Assembly: GCF_000732615.1 (NCBI RefSeq)
Contig: NZ_JPGL01000015.1
Coordinates: forward strand, 1-64,000
Length of the DNA: 64,000 bases
Origin: Burkholderia paludis
GTDB lineage: Bacteria; Pseudomonadota; Gammaproteobacteria; Burkholderiales; Burkholderiaceae
Direction: 5' to 3'
The notes under the pieces are model-generated. The model saw only the letters and a program-made list of their open reading frames with translations, was not told the DNA's origin and made no database searches. Position numbers and translations under genes: made by a program. Shown here in pieces: positions 40,383 to 49,455 of this stretch (position 1 is its first letter; every line of letters starts with the position of its first letter).

Positions 40383-42605
40383 ATGCGGTACGAGGTACTG
40401 GAACCTGAGAGATCAAAGACGAAGGGCGCGCGAGTCGCCCGTTTCGGGCGGGCGCGCTGGCGTCCGTCGCTGTATCTCGGCCTGCTGATCGCCGCGCATC
40501 CGGCGGCGGCGTTCGCCGAGGCGGTGCCGGCGGCCGGCACGGAAGTCCGGAAGGAGGACGCGGTCGCCGTGAAGCCCGCCGCGGGCGAGCTGAAGGCGAT
40601 TTCGGTGACCGCGGCGCGCGGCGCGACCGACGATCCGTCGGTGGCGACGGTCGGCAAGATGCCGCTTGCGTTGCGGGAGATTCCGCAGTCGGTCAGCGTG
40701 ACGACGCGCGAACGGATCGACCAGCAGAACCTGTTCTCGCTCGACGAGGTGATGCAGCAGTCGGCGGGCGTGACCGTGCAGCCGTACGTGCTGCTCACCA
40801 CCGCGTATTTCGTGCGGGGCTTCAAGGTCGATTCGTTCGAGCTCGACGGCGTGCCGGTCGTGATCGGCGACATGGCGAGCGCGCCGCAGGACATGTCGGT
40901 GTACGAGCGCGTGGAAATCCTGCGCGGCGCGAACGGCCTGCTGCACGGCTCGGGCAACCCGGCCGCGACGGTCAACCTCGTGCGCAAGCGGCCGCAGTAC
41001 CAGTTCGCCGCGAACGCGAGCCTGAGCGTCGGCAGCTGGGACCGCTACCGCGCGGAGGCCGATATCGGCGGGCCGCTCAATGCGGCCGGCACGGTGCGCA
41101 GCCGGCTCGTGGCCGCGTACGAGGATCGCCATTTCTTCTACGACCATGCGAAGCAGGACACGCGTTCGATCTACGGCGTCACGGAAGTCGACGTGACGCG
41201 CGACACGCTGCTCACGTTCGGCGCGCAGTACCAGACGACCTCGTCGATACCCGACATGTCCGGCGTGCCGATGGCGCGCGACGGGTCGAGCCTCGGCCTG
41301 CCGCGCTCGACGTTCCTCGACACCGCATGGGGCCGTTTCAACTGGGACACGACGCGCGCGTTCGCTTCGGTCGAGCAGAAGCTCGGCGCAGGCTGGAAGG
41401 CGAAGGTGAGCGGCGAGTACCAGGGCGTGCAGTCCGACCTGAAGTACGCGGGCTCGTTCGGCGCGATCGACCCGGCGACGGGCGCGGGCGGCGCGCTGAC
41501 GGGCGGCGCGTACCGGTTCAGCAGCTATAGCCGCAGCATCGATGCGAACGTGCAGGGCCCGGTGCATGCGTTCGGGCTCACGCACGAACTGCTGTTCGGG
41601 ATGACCTATGCGAACAGCAGCAGCGGGCAGATGTCCGCGCAGCCGCTCGGCAACCTGTCCGGCACGCCGGTGAACGTGTACCGCTGGAACCCGAGCAGCG
41701 TGCCCGATCCGGGCTTCGGGCCGTACCAGCAATCGCAGCAGAACGACATCGAGCAGAAAGGCGTCTACGGGCTCGGCCGCATCAAGCTCGCGGAACCCGT
41801 CACGCTCGTGCTCGGCGGCCGGATGAGCTGGTGGAACCAGGACAGCCTCGGCGCGCACTACAACACCGGTGGCCAGTTGACGCCGTACGGCGGGCTGATC
41901 TGGGATTTCGCGCGCGACTGGTCGTGGTACGCGAGCTATGCGGAAGTGTTCCAGCCGCAGACCAAGTCGATGTGGGGCGGCGGCATCCTGACGCCGGTCA
42001 AGGGGCGCACCTACGAGACGGGCGTGAAGGGCGAACTGGCGGGCGGCAAGCTCGACGTGTCGCTCGCGGCGTTCCGCATCGATCTCGACAACAACCCGCA
42101 GGTCGACATCGCGCATCCGTGCGCGGGGCCGAACTGCTATTACGTGAACGGCGGCAGCGTGCGCAGCCAGGGCTTCGAGTTCGAGGCGAACGGCCATATC
42201 ACGCCGTGGTGGAGCGTGTGGGCGAGCTACACGTACGACACGATGCGCTATGCGGACAACCTCGCGAACTCGGGCTCGTTCGCGCCGCTGCTGAATCCGC
42301 GCCACCTGTTCCGGTTGTGGACCAACTACGACCTGCCGTGGCAGGAGCGGCGCTGGAGCGTCGGCGGCGGCTTGCAGGTGCAGAGCAGCTACTCGGCGCA
42401 GGCAAACGGCGTCACGCTCAACCAGGGCGGCTACGCGCTCGCGAGCGTGCGGCTCGGCTATCGCTACGACAAGCACTGGAGCGCGGCGGTCAACGTCAAC
42501 AACCTGTTCGACCGCAAGTATTACCTGAGCCTCAGCCAGCCGGGCTGGAACAACCGTTACGGGGAGCCGCGCAACGTGATGCTGACCGTGCGCGGGCAGT
42601 TCTGA
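40383..42605 (+). CDS. fptA: Ferripyochelin TonB-dependent receptor FptA
   Basis: Encodes 740 residues: an unusually long N-terminal region with a signal peptide (hydrophobic core [19 protein letters not shown]), plug domain with a TonB-box-like stretch near LKAISVTA and [19 protein letters not shown], and a 22-strand barrel closing in [17 protein letters not shown] with terminal Phe. It imports ferripyochelin across the outer membrane using TonB. There is no obvious N-terminal STN signalling domain, so activation should go through PchR. The frame is intact. Confidence 0.95.
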   Translation: MRYEVLEPERSKTKGARVARFGRARWRPSLYLGLLIAAHPAAAFAEAVPAAGTEVRKEDAVAVKPAAGELKAISVTAARGATDDPSVATVGKMPLALREIPQSVSVTTRERIDQQNLFSLDEVMQQSAGVTVQPYVLLTTAYFVRGFKVDSFELDGVPVVIGDMASAPQDMSVYERVEILRGANGLLHGSGNPAATVNLVRKRPQYQFAANASLSVGSWDRYRAEADIGGPLNAAGTVRSRLVAAYEDRHFFYDHAKQDTRSIYGVTEVDVTRDTLLTFGAQYQTTSSIPDMSGVPMARDGSSLGLPRSTFLDTAWGRFNWDTTRAFASVEQKLGAGWKAKVSGEYQGVQSDLKYAGSFGAIDPATGAGGALTGGAYRFSSYSRSIDANVQGPVHAFGLTHELLFGMTYANSSSGQMSAQPLGNLSGTPVNVYRWNPSSVPDPGFGPYQQSQQNDIEQKGVYGLGRIKLAEPVTLVLGGRMSWWNQDSLGAHYNTGGQLTPYGGLIWDFARDWSWYASYAEVFQPQTKSMWGGGILTPVKGRTYETGVKGELAGGKLDVSLAAFRIDLDNNPQVDIAHPCAGPNCYYVNGGSVRSQGFEFEANGHITPWWSVWASYTYDTMRYADNLANSGSFAPLLNPRHLFRLWTNYDLPWQERRWSVGGGLQVQSSYSAQANGVTLNQGGYALASVRLGYRYDKHWSAAVNVNNLFDRKYYLSLSQPGWNNRYGEPRNVMLTVRGQF

Positions 42606-42868
42606 TGGCGGGCGGCTGGGGCACGCGCACGGCGCTCGCGATCGGCGGCGTACTGCCGGGCGCGGTCGCGCTCGCGATCACGCTGGCGCGTCATTACCCG
42701 GCCGACGGCCTGAACCGGCTCTATGCGGCCGTGCTGCTGTCGCTGGTCGCGAGCGTCGCCGCGCTGCTGTGGGTGCTCGTCGCGCCCGGGCGGCGGCAGG
42801 CCGCGTGGCGCGTGCTCGCGTGGCTCGCGGTGCTCGTGCCGTGCGCGGCGTTGTGGGGAGGGCGCTGA
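42605..42868 (+). CDS. fptB: Small inner-membrane protein FptB
   Basis: Encodes 87 residues with three hydrophobic segments (ALAIGGVLPGAVALAITLA; LYAAVLLSLVASVAALLWVL; VLAWLAVLVPCAALW). In P. aeruginosa a small membrane protein gene, fptB, occupies the same slot in fptABCX, so the assignment rests on position and size. The start ATG shares its A with the fptA stop. Role unknown. Confidence 0.78.
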   Translation: MAGGWGTRTALAIGGVLPGAVALAITLARHYPADGLNRLYAAVLLSLVASVAALLWVLVAPGRRQAAWRVLAWLAVLVPCAALWGGR

Positions 42869-42869
42869 C

Positions 42870-44381
42870 ATGGACACTGCATCGCGTTCGCGCTGGCGGG
42901 CGCTGCATCGCGGGGCCGGCGCGCTGTTCGGCGTGGTCCTGTTCGTCGTGCTGTTCAGCGGCACCTGGAGCCTCGCGACCGATTCGATGCAGGGCTGGTG
43001 GCGGCCGCCGCCGGTTGCCGTCGCGCGGCCGGCGCTGCCGCTCGACGCGCTCGTCGCGCGCGCGGCGGCGCTCGGCGTGTCGCTGCGCGACGTGCGCATC
43101 GTGCTGCCGCGGCCGGACGATCCGGCGATCCGTTTCTGCGACGCGCGCCAGACATGCACGCTGGCGCTCGATCCGGCAACCGGCGCGCCGCTGGCCGACG
43201 GCGGACGGGCGGCGGTGCTCGTCACGCTGCACAAGACGCTGTTCGCCGGCTTTCCCGGGCGCATCTTCGTGAGCCTGTGGGGCATCGTGCTGCTCGTGCT
43301 CATCGTCGCGGGCGTGATCGTGCATCGCCGGCGCTGGCCCGACGCGGCGCGCATCCGGCGCGGCAGCGGCCTGCGCGTCGCGCTGTTCGACCTGCACGCG
43401 TGGATCGGCCTGTGGGGGACGCCGTGGCTCGTGCTGTTCGCATTGACCGGCGCGTTGTCGGGGCTCGGCGCGCTCGGCACGGTGGCGCTCGCGGGCGTCG
43501 CCTATCCGGGGCAGCCGCAGCGCGCGTTCGCCGAACTGCTCGGCGGGCCGCCGCCCGCCGCGGCCGGCGGCGCGTGGCGCGGTCAGCCCGATCTCGACGC
43601 GCTGCTGCGGCGCGACGCGGCGCGCATGCCGGATTTCCGCCGCGAGGCCGTCACGCTGCATCGCTGGGGCGACGCGAACGCGCGCGTCGAGATCGCCGGC
43701 ACGACCACCGGCCTGCCGAGTACCGCCGTGTTCGAACGTCACCTGTATCGCGCGGCGGACGGGCAATGGCTCGCGGATGCCACCTCGCGTGGCCGTGGCT
43801 TCTGGCTGCGCACGTTCATCGCGGTGCAGCCGCTGCATTTCGCGCAATACGGCTGGGTTGGCGCGGGCGGCGGCGTGCTGCGCGTGCTGCACTTCCTGAT
43901 GGGGCTGGCAGCGTGCGTGCTGTGCGCGACGGGGCTGCATCTGTGGATCGAGCGGCGGCGTGCACAACGCGATCGGGCGGCGGGCGTGCTGGCCGCCGTC
44001 GCGGTCGGCGCATGCGGCGGGCTCGTGCTCGCGGGCGGCGTGCTGCTGCTGGCCGGGCGCGCATTGCCCGACGGCGCGCGCGCCGATCACGCAGTCGCGA
44101 TGCTGTTCTGGGCCGTGTGGGGCGGCACGCTCGTGCTGTCGGCCGGCTTGGCCGATCGCGCGGCGCTGGTGCGCACGCTGATGCGCGCGTCCGGTCTCGC
44201 CTACGCGCTCGCCGGTGCGGTGCATTGCGCGATCGCGCTGCTCGGCGCGCGCGAACCCGTGTACTGGCCGATCGACGCGGCGCTCGTCGCGTTCGGCGCC
44301 GTGCTGCTGCGTGCCGCGAGCCGTCCGCGCCGCGATGCGATGCGGCCCGCGCGCATGCCGGCCGGCGCCGAACCTTTTTAA
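42870..44381 (+). CDS. fptC: PepSY-associated membrane protein FptC
   Basis: Encodes 503 residues with about nine hydrophobic segments. PepSY_TM pattern: LHRGAGALFGVVLFVVLFSG at the N-terminus, a periplasmic PepSY-like stretch, then LHKTLFAGFPGRIFVSLWG and DLHAWIGLWGTPWLVLFALT, and LHFLMGLAACVLCATGLHLW further on. The repeated conserved histidines suggest haem-type ligands as in siderophore-iron reductases of this family, so it may release iron from ferripyochelin by reduction; that is inference. One base separates it from fptB. Confidence 0.82.
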   Translation: MDTASRSRWRALHRGAGALFGVVLFVVLFSGTWSLATDSMQGWWRPPPVAVARPALPLDALVARAAALGVSLRDVRIVLPRPDDPAIRFCDARQTCTLALDPATGAPLADGGRAAVLVTLHKTLFAGFPGRIFVSLWGIVLLVLIVAGVIVHRRRWPDAARIRRGSGLRVALFDLHAWIGLWGTPWLVLFALTGALSGLGALGTVALAGVAYPGQPQRAFAELLGGPPPAAAGGAWRGQPDLDALLRRDAARMPDFRREAVTLHRWGDANARVEIAGTTTGLPSTAVFERHLYRAADGQWLADATSRGRGFWLRTFIAVQPLHFAQYGWVGAGGGVLRVLHFLMGLAACVLCATGLHLWIERRRAQRDRAAGVLAAVAVGACGGLVLAGGVLLLAGRALPDGARADHAVAMLFWAVWGGTLVLSAGLADRAALVRTLMRASGLAYALAGAVHCAIALLGAREPVYWPIDAALVAFGAVLLRAASRPRRDAMRPARMPAGAEPF

Positions 44382-44403
44382 TGTCATGCAACTGGAGACT
44401 TCG

Positions 44404-45651
44404 ATGCGCGATCTGCTCGAACATCGCCGCCTGGTCATCACGATCACGCTGCTTTACCTGTCACAAGGCATCCCCATCGGCATTGCGATGGACGCGATGC
44501 CGACGCTGCTGCGCCACGACGGCGCGCCGCTTCACGCGCTTGCGTTCCTGCCGCTCGTCGGGCTGCCGTGGGTCGTGAAATTCCTGTGGGCGCCCGTCGT
44601 CGACAACCGCTGGTCGCCGCGTATCGGCCGGCGCCGCAGCTGGATGCTGCCGATGCAGACGATCGTCGTGCTGTGCCTCGGCAGTCTCGCGCAGATCGGG
44701 ATGACGGTCGCAACAGCCGGGTGGGCGGTCGGCCTGCTGGCCGTCGCCTCGCTCGCGAGCGCGACGCAGGACATCGCGAACGACGGGATGGCCGCCGAGC
44801 ATTTCAGCGGCGATACGCTCGCAAAGATCAATGCGATTCAGATCGCCTGCGTGATGATCGGCTTCTTCGGCGGCGGCGCCGGCACGTTGACGCTGATCGG
44901 CCTGTTCGGCCAGCCAGCCGCGTTCCTCGCGCTGACCGCCGTGCCGCTCGCGAGCTTGGTGTGCGTGCTGTGGGTGCTGCCGCGCGACGCGGATCGTGGC
45001 CGCGCCCGGGCCGAACACCATGCGAGCCTCGTGCGCTTCGCGAAGCGGCCGCGCTCGTGGTCGCTGCTGTCGCTCGCGCTGCTGTCGGCGATGACGGCCG
45101 TCTCGGGCTTCGGCCTGTCGAAGCTGTTCCTCAACGACGCAGGCTGGACGCTCGACGCGATCGGCAAGCTCGGGATGGCCGGCGGCGTCGTGACGGTGGT
45201 GCTCGGGTGCGGCGGCGGCGCGTGGCTCGTCAGGCGGCTCGGCCTGTGGCGCGCGTTCACGGCCGGCGTGACGTTCGCGGGGGCGGGGGCGGCGCTGTGG
45301 TTTGCGCAGGCGAGCGGGTGGCTGCCGGTGTCGCCGTCGTGGGCCTGGCTGTGCACGGTGCTCGGTTCGCTCGCGACGGGGATCACGTCGGTGTCGATCA
45401 TGACGGCCGGCATGCGTTTCGCGGGCGGCAGCGACCAGGCCGGCACCGACGTGACGGCCGTGCAGAGCACGCGCGATCTCGGCGAGCTGATCGCATCGTC
45501 GTCGATCCTGTCGCTGACCGCGAAGGTCGGTTATACGGGCGGGTTTCTCGCTGGTGTCGCGCTGGCGGTGTTCGCCGCGTCGATCGCGATGCGGTTGCGG
45601 CGACGGGAGGCGGCGTATGCGGTGAAGGGCGACGACATGCTGGCGTCGTGA
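44404..45651 (+). CDS. fptX: Inner-membrane ferripyochelin permease FptX
   Basis: Encodes 415 residues (P. aeruginosa 414), an MFS permease with 12 hydrophobic segments. AmpG/RhtX-like features: LYLSQGIPIGIAMDAMPTLL, LPWVVKFLWAPVVDNRW with RIGRRRSW, and ATQDIANDGMAAEHF. FptX imports pyochelin-iron from the periplasm. I use ATG 44404, served by GGAG 44393-44396; ATG 44386 adds six residues. Last gene of the pyochelin region. Confidence 0.93.
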   Translation: MRDLLEHRRLVITITLLYLSQGIPIGIAMDAMPTLLRHDGAPLHALAFLPLVGLPWVVKFLWAPVVDNRWSPRIGRRRSWMLPMQTIVVLCLGSLAQIGMTVATAGWAVGLLAVASLASATQDIANDGMAAEHFSGDTLAKINAIQIACVMIGFFGGGAGTLTLIGLFGQPAAFLALTAVPLASLVCVLWVLPRDADRGRARAEHHASLVRFAKRPRSWSLLSLALLSAMTAVSGFGLSKLFLNDAGWTLDAIGKLGMAGGVVTVVLGCGGGAWLVRRLGLWRAFTAGVTFAGAGAALWFAQASGWLPVSPSWAWLCTVLGSLATGITSVSIMTAGMRFAGGSDQAGTDVTAVQSTRDLGELIASSSILSLTAKVGYTGGFLAGVALAVFAASIAMRLRRREAAYAVKGDDMLAS

Positions 45652-45825
45652 CGGACGTGGCGCGTGCGATTCCGGCTGCCCGCGCGGCAGTCGGGCGCGC
45701 GCGAATCCGCCGTCCGGTGGCGCCGGGGCGAAGCCTGGATATCGGGGAATCGGAAACGGAGGTGCGCGATGGCGCAGGATGATCGTCGATCGTTGCCGGC
45801 ATGCGTGTGTCGCATGCGATGCAAG

Positions 45826-45842
45826 GACGCGAAGAGAGCGTC
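45826..45842 (-). terminator. Hairpin just downstream of tRNA-Leu
   Basis: On the minus strand a 5-bp stem (GACGC...GCGTC) immediately follows the encoded CCA end. It is a weak terminator without a T-run and may instead be a processing hairpin. Confidence 0.3.
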
Positions 45843-45927
45843 TGGTGCCGACGGCGAGACTCGAACTCGCACAGCTTTCGCCACTACCCCCTCAAGATAG
45901 CGTGTCTACCAATTTCACCACGTCGGC
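45843..45927 (-). tRNA. tRNA-Leu (anticodon GAG)
   Basis: The minus strand reads a complete tRNA of 85 nt. Acceptor stem GCCGACG pairs with CGTCGGC, then A and an encoded CCA. The D-loop has GGTAGA. The anticodon stem CTATC/GGTAG encloses TTGAGGG, anticodon GAG. A long variable arm marks the class II leucine type, and the T-loop is TTCGAGTC. It decodes CUC/CUU. A promoter lies 15 bp upstream. Confidence 0.95.
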
Positions 45928-45942
45928 ACTGCAAGGGGCGCA

Positions 45943-45971
45943 ATTCTAGCGCGGCATCGCGCGTTTGTGAA
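45943..45971 (-). promoter_or_regulatory. Promoter of tRNA-Leu
   Basis: Minus strand: TTCACA (-35, 45966-45971), 17-bp spacer, TAGAAT (-10, 45943-45948), 15 bp before the mature tRNA start. Confidence 0.7.
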
Positions 45972-46069
45972 GGGGGGGTGACACGGCGCGCGATGCACGC
46001 GAAGGCGATCCCGGTAGAATTCGGGCGATCGGCCCGACGATCATCGCAACCGCAACGCGCTTTCTTCCC

Positions 46070-47395
46070 GTGACACACACCCTCGAACAACTGCAGGCCG
46101 GACAATTGTCGGGCGCGCGGCAGCTCAAGCTTGCCGGCGGACTGACCGAATTCCCCCGCGAGATCTTCGATCTCGCCGACACGCTCGAAGTGCTCGACCT
46201 GACCGGCAACGCGCTGTCCGCGCTGCCGGACGACCTGCCGCGGCTGCACCGCCTGCGCATCCTGTTCGCGTCGGGCAACCGTTTCACCGCATTCCCCGAC
46301 GTGCTCGGCGCGTGCGGCCAGCTCGACATGATCGGTTTCAAGGCGAACCGGATCCGCACGGTGCCGCGCGGTTCGCTGCCGCGCGCGCTGCGCTGGCTGA
46401 TTCTCACCGACAACGCGATCGACGCGCTTCCCGCCGATATTGGCGACTGTTCGCGGCTGCAGAAGCTGATGCTCGCCGGCAACCAGCTGCGCGCGCTGCC
46501 CGCGGAAATGGCCGCATGCCGTGCGCTGGAACTGGTGCGCCTGTCGGCGAACCGGCTCGACGCATTGCCCGACTGGCTGCTGCGCCTGCCGCGCCTCGCG
46601 TGGCTTGCCGCGGCAGGCAACCCGTTCGGCGCCGCGACGGAGGCCGCGGCATCGGCCGGGCCGGAGGTCGCGGACATCGACTGGGCGTCGCTGGCATGCG
46701 GGCCGAAGCTGGGCGAGGGCGCGTCGGGCGTGATCTACCGCGCGCAATGGCAGGCGCACGGGCATGCGCCACGGGCGGTCGCGGTCAAGCTGTTCAAGGG
46801 CGCGGTGACGAGCGACGGCCTCCCCGATTGCGAAATGGCGGCGTGCCTGCACGCCGGCCGCCATCCGCACGTGATCCCGGTGATCGGCAAGGTGAGCAGG
46901 CATCCGGACGGCGCCCACGGACTCGTGATGGAGCTGGTCGATCCCGCGCTGACCAACCTCGCCGGGCCGCCGAGCTTCGCGTCCTGCACGCGCGACGTGT
47001 ATGCGGCCGACGCGCGCTTCGAGCCGGCGGCGGCGGTGCGGATCGCTCACGGCATCGCGTCGGCCGCGGGCCATCTGCATGCGCGCGGCATCATGCACGG
47101 CGACCTGTACGCGCACAACATCCTGCACGATGGCAGCGGCGGCGCGCTGCTCGGGGATTTCGGCGCGGCGTCGCTCTACGATGTGAACGACCGCACGCGC
47201 GGCGCCAGGTTCGAGCGGATCGAGGTGCGGGCGTTCGGCCATCTGCTCGGTGAGTTGCTCGCGCGATGCGAACCGCCCGTCCGGGCGGATGGGGCGGCGC
47301 TCGATGCGCTGGCGGCGGCCTGCGTGAACGAGGAGGTCGACGCGCGGCCGTCGTTCGGCGAGATCGCGGCCGTGCTGGCCGCGCACAGGCACTGA
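46070..47395 (+). CDS. Leucine-rich-repeat protein kinase fusion
   Basis: Encodes 441 residues. Residues 15-200 hold about eight LRRs of the L-x-x-L-x-L-x-x-N type (LEVLDLTGNALSALPDDL; LQKLMLAGNQLRALP). Residues 205-440 form a eukaryotic-like kinase: glycine loop LGEGASGVIYRA (about 214), lysine in AVAVKLF (about 240), catalytic loop HGDLYAHNIL (about 343) and a metal-binding DFG in GDFGAAS (about 362). The catalytic loop has H-G-D rather than H-R-D. No signal peptide or membrane helix is visible, so it is probably cytosolic. It starts at GTG 46070, divergent from tRNA-Leu. Target unknown. Confidence 0.8.
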   Translation: MTHTLEQLQAGQLSGARQLKLAGGLTEFPREIFDLADTLEVLDLTGNALSALPDDLPRLHRLRILFASGNRFTAFPDVLGACGQLDMIGFKANRIRTVPRGSLPRALRWLILTDNAIDALPADIGDCSRLQKLMLAGNQLRALPAEMAACRALELVRLSANRLDALPDWLLRLPRLAWLAAAGNPFGAATEAAASAGPEVADIDWASLACGPKLGEGASGVIYRAQWQAHGHAPRAVAVKLFKGAVTSDGLPDCEMAACLHAGRHPHVIPVIGKVSRHPDGAHGLVMELVDPALTNLAGPPSFASCTRDVYAADARFEPAAAVRIAHGIASAAGHLHARGIMHGDLYAHNILHDGSGGALLGDFGAASLYDVNDRTRGARFERIEVRAFGHLLGELLARCEPPVRADGAALDALAAACVNEEVDARPSFGEIAAVLAAHRH

Positions 47396-47410
47396 CGGGT
47401 TCGCGGCGGC

Positions 47411-48040
47411 TTATGCCTGCCGCGCGGTCAGCAGCTTGATTCCGAGCCCGACGAACAGCAGCCCGCTGGCGCGCTTGAGCGCCTGCACGGTGCGGCTCAT
47501 GCCGAAGCCGCGATGGAACCGGCGCACGCCGGCCGAATAGACGCTGTGAACGACCACGACGGTGCACGCGATCGTCGCGTACATCACGACGAACTGCAGC
47601 GCGAGTGGGCGGTCGTGCGCGATGAACTGCGGCATGAACGCCGACAGGAAGATCATCGTCTTCGGGTTGCTGCCCGACACGAACAGCGCTTCGCGGAACA
47701 GCTTCCCGCGGTCGGGCACGGCGCCGGCCGTCGCGCCGGTGGACGCGGCGGGCTTGCGGTCGCCGCGCAGTTGCCGGACGCCCAGCCACATCAGGTATGC
47801 GGCGCCGACCACCTTCATCGTGACGAACAGCGGCGGCATCGCGGCCAGCACCGCGCCGACGCCGAGTGCGACGAGCAGCACGACCACGCCTTGCGCGACG
47901 AGGTTGCCCGCGATCGTCGCGGCCGTGCCGCGCGAACCGTAGCGCACCGTGTTGCGGATCACGAGCAGCACGTTCGGCCCCGGCGACAGCGTCGTGGCGA
48001 GATAGGCTGCGGCAAACAGCATCCAGGTCTGAATGGACAT
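47411..48040 (-). CDS. LysE/RhtB-family amino acid exporter
   Basis: Encodes 209 residues with about six hydrophobic segments. Family hallmarks: LATTLSPGPNVLLVIRNTVR near the N-terminus, VGAAYLMWLGVRQLR in the middle and FVSGSNPKTMIFLSAFMPQF. It exports an amino acid such as lysine, threonine or homoserine lactone analogues; specificity cannot be read. Converges on the LRR-kinase gene with a 15-bp gap. Confidence 0.87.
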   Translation of the reverse strand: MSIQTWMLFAAAYLATTLSPGPNVLLVIRNTVRYGSRGTAATIAGNLVAQGVVVLLVALGVGAVLAAMPPLFVTMKVVGAAYLMWLGVRQLRGDRKPAASTGATAGAVPDRGKLFREALFVSGSNPKTMIFLSAFMPQFIAHDRPLALQFVVMYATIACTVVVVHSVYSAGVRRFHRGFGMSRTVQALKRASGLLFVGLGIKLLTARQA

Positions 48041-48135
48041 GCGGGGTTCGGGAAACGGTTCCGGCGGTCGGGATGACACGATGGTGCCACGCCAAAAAAG
48101 AGCAGCGTGGCCCGGAACCGCGCCGTCGCGGCGCG

Positions 48136-48309
48136 TCAGCGCGCGTCGCGCACGCAGTACGCGGGGCTCGACGGCGACGTGTCGATCGCGGCGGGCCGCG
48201 TCATCCACGCGATCCACCCGGCCCAGATCCCGCAGACGATCAGCACCGCGACATTCAACGGCGTCCGGTAGCGGACGATCAGGTCGGCCAGCGGCAGGCG
48301 GTCTTTCAT
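48136..48309 (-). CDS. Small single-pass membrane protein, 57 residues
   Basis: A short gene with an ideal ribosome site (AAGGAG, 7 nt before ATG 48309). The product begins MKDRLPLADLIVRYRTPL, followed by one hydrophobic helix (NVAVLIVCGIWAGWIAWM) and a tail with one cysteine (SPAYCVRDAR). It is 31 bp behind the PCuAC chaperone on the same strand, so it likely shares its transcript. Cys residues in helix and tail are possible copper ligands. No family recognised. Confidence 0.62.
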   Translation of the reverse strand: MKDRLPLADLIVRYRTPLNVAVLIVCGIWAGWIAWMTRPAAIDTSPSSPAYCVRDAR

Positions 48310-48340
48310 GTGAGTCTCCTTCGACGAGGGGCGGGTGGCG

Positions 48341-48787
48341 TTACTGGCCGGCGTAGGTCGGCGCCTTGGCGTCGCAGGTCACGGACACCGTCGAGCCGTC
48401 CGCGAAATGCAGCCGGAACGGCACCTTCGCGCCGGGCGCGACGGCCTGGCGCGGTTGCTCCAGCATCACGTGATAGCTTTTCGGCTTGAACGTCACCGTG
48501 CCGTGCGCGGGCACCTCGACCGCGTCGACGTGAACCATCTTCGCGGTGCTGCCATTCGTCTGCGTTTCATGCAGCATCGCCATGCCGTACGCGGGCGTGT
48601 CGATGCCCGTCAGCGTGACGGGCGCGTCGCCGTCGTTCTTCAGCGTGAAATAGCCGGACGACGGCACCGTCGCCGGCATCGCGCGGATCCAGCAGGCGTC
48701 GGCCTGCACGGCCGGCGCGGCGAATGTGGCGGGCGCCTGCAGCGCCAGCAGTGCGAACAGCAGGCAGGTCGGAATCGGGCGTTTCAT
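48341..48787 (-). CDS. Periplasmic copper chaperone PCu(A)C
   Basis: Encodes 148 residues with a signal peptide (MKRPIPTCLLFALLALQAPA, cleavage near TFAAP). The copper motif H-x-M-type is present: GMAMLHET and later MVHVDAVEVPAHG, with the H-x-M at SYHVMLEQ; the spacing follows H(M)x10Mx21HxM. PCu(A)C delivers Cu(I) to cytochrome oxidase or other cuproenzymes. It follows the DUF2946 ORF by 201 bp and precedes the 57-aa membrane protein. Confidence 0.88.
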   Translation of the reverse strand: MKRPIPTCLLFALLALQAPATFAAPAVQADACWIRAMPATVPSSGYFTLKNDGDAPVTLTGIDTPAYGMAMLHETQTNGSTAKMVHVDAVEVPAHGTVTFKPKSYHVMLEQPRQAVAPGAKVPFRLHFADGSTVSVTCDAKAPTYAGQ

Positions 48788-48988
48788 GGTGGGTTCTCCT
48801 GATGAGGGTGCAGCGGGTATCGGTGACGATGCGGCCGGCGCGACCTGCCGCGCGCATCGCGGACACGGTTTCAGCGCGCCGCGCGCGATGCGACGGCGGT
48901 TGATCGTCCTTCGAAACGTGGCAGGTCGCGCCCGCAGACGGCGTGCGCGGGCCGCGCGATGCGTAGCGGCATCGCGCGGAACGGCGGG

Positions 48989-49363
48989 TCAGGACGCGAG
49001 CGGAGGCGCGCGCGGTTGCGCGGCCGTCAGCGGCAGCGCGCGGCGCAGGCTGTCGAAGCGCGCGGCTTCGCGATGCGGGAGTGCGTGCGGGTCGGCCGCG
49101 AACGTCAGTTCGGGCGCGGGCAGGGCGGGGGAATGGGCCAGCAGGCTGCAATAGCCGCACGCGTGGAGGTGCGCTTGCAGGCTCTTCGACGGCGCATCGG
49201 CAGAGTGGCCGGCGGCCGGCGCGGCCGAGCAGTAGCCGGCCAGCAGCGCATCGACGCGCTGCTGCGTCGTCAGCGCCTGCGAGATCGTCGGCGCGAGCGC
49301 CGTCAGCAGGATGGCGAGCATCCCGATCAGACTGCCGATCTTCCGGAGGCGACGACTCAGCAT
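48989..49363 (-). CDS. DUF2946 protein, possible copper-responsive upstream ORF
   Basis: Encodes 124 residues: hydrophobic N-terminal helix (IGSLIGMLAILLTALAP), a middle with CSAAPAAGHSA, and a C-X-X-C motif in LHACGYCSLLAHSP followed by the ALPAPEL segment, the DUF2946 hallmark. In Bordetella, a DUF2946 ORF (CruR) is reported to act as a copper-sensing upstream ORF that controls downstream copper genes through its CXXC motif. The 201-bp untranslated gap to the PCuAC gene fits such a role. It could equally be a plain membrane copper-binding protein. Confidence 0.75.
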   Translation of the reverse strand: MLSRRLRKIGSLIGMLAILLTALAPTISQALTTQQRVDALLAGYCSAAPAAGHSADAPSKSLQAHLHACGYCSLLAHSPALPAPELTFAADPHALPHREAARFDSLRRALPLTAAQPRAPPLAS

Positions 49364-49455
49364 GCGATGCGTGGCGGCGTGTGGACGACGATGGAGCGGA
49401 TTATGCCACGCACGTCGTTGCGCAAGGCGTGCAGGACGTGCGACGTGGCGGCGCG

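Noticed and set aside
45664..46073. Two small plus-strand ORFs across the tRNA-Leu gene
   Set aside because: They run through the tRNA on the opposite strand and have no ribosome site or family.
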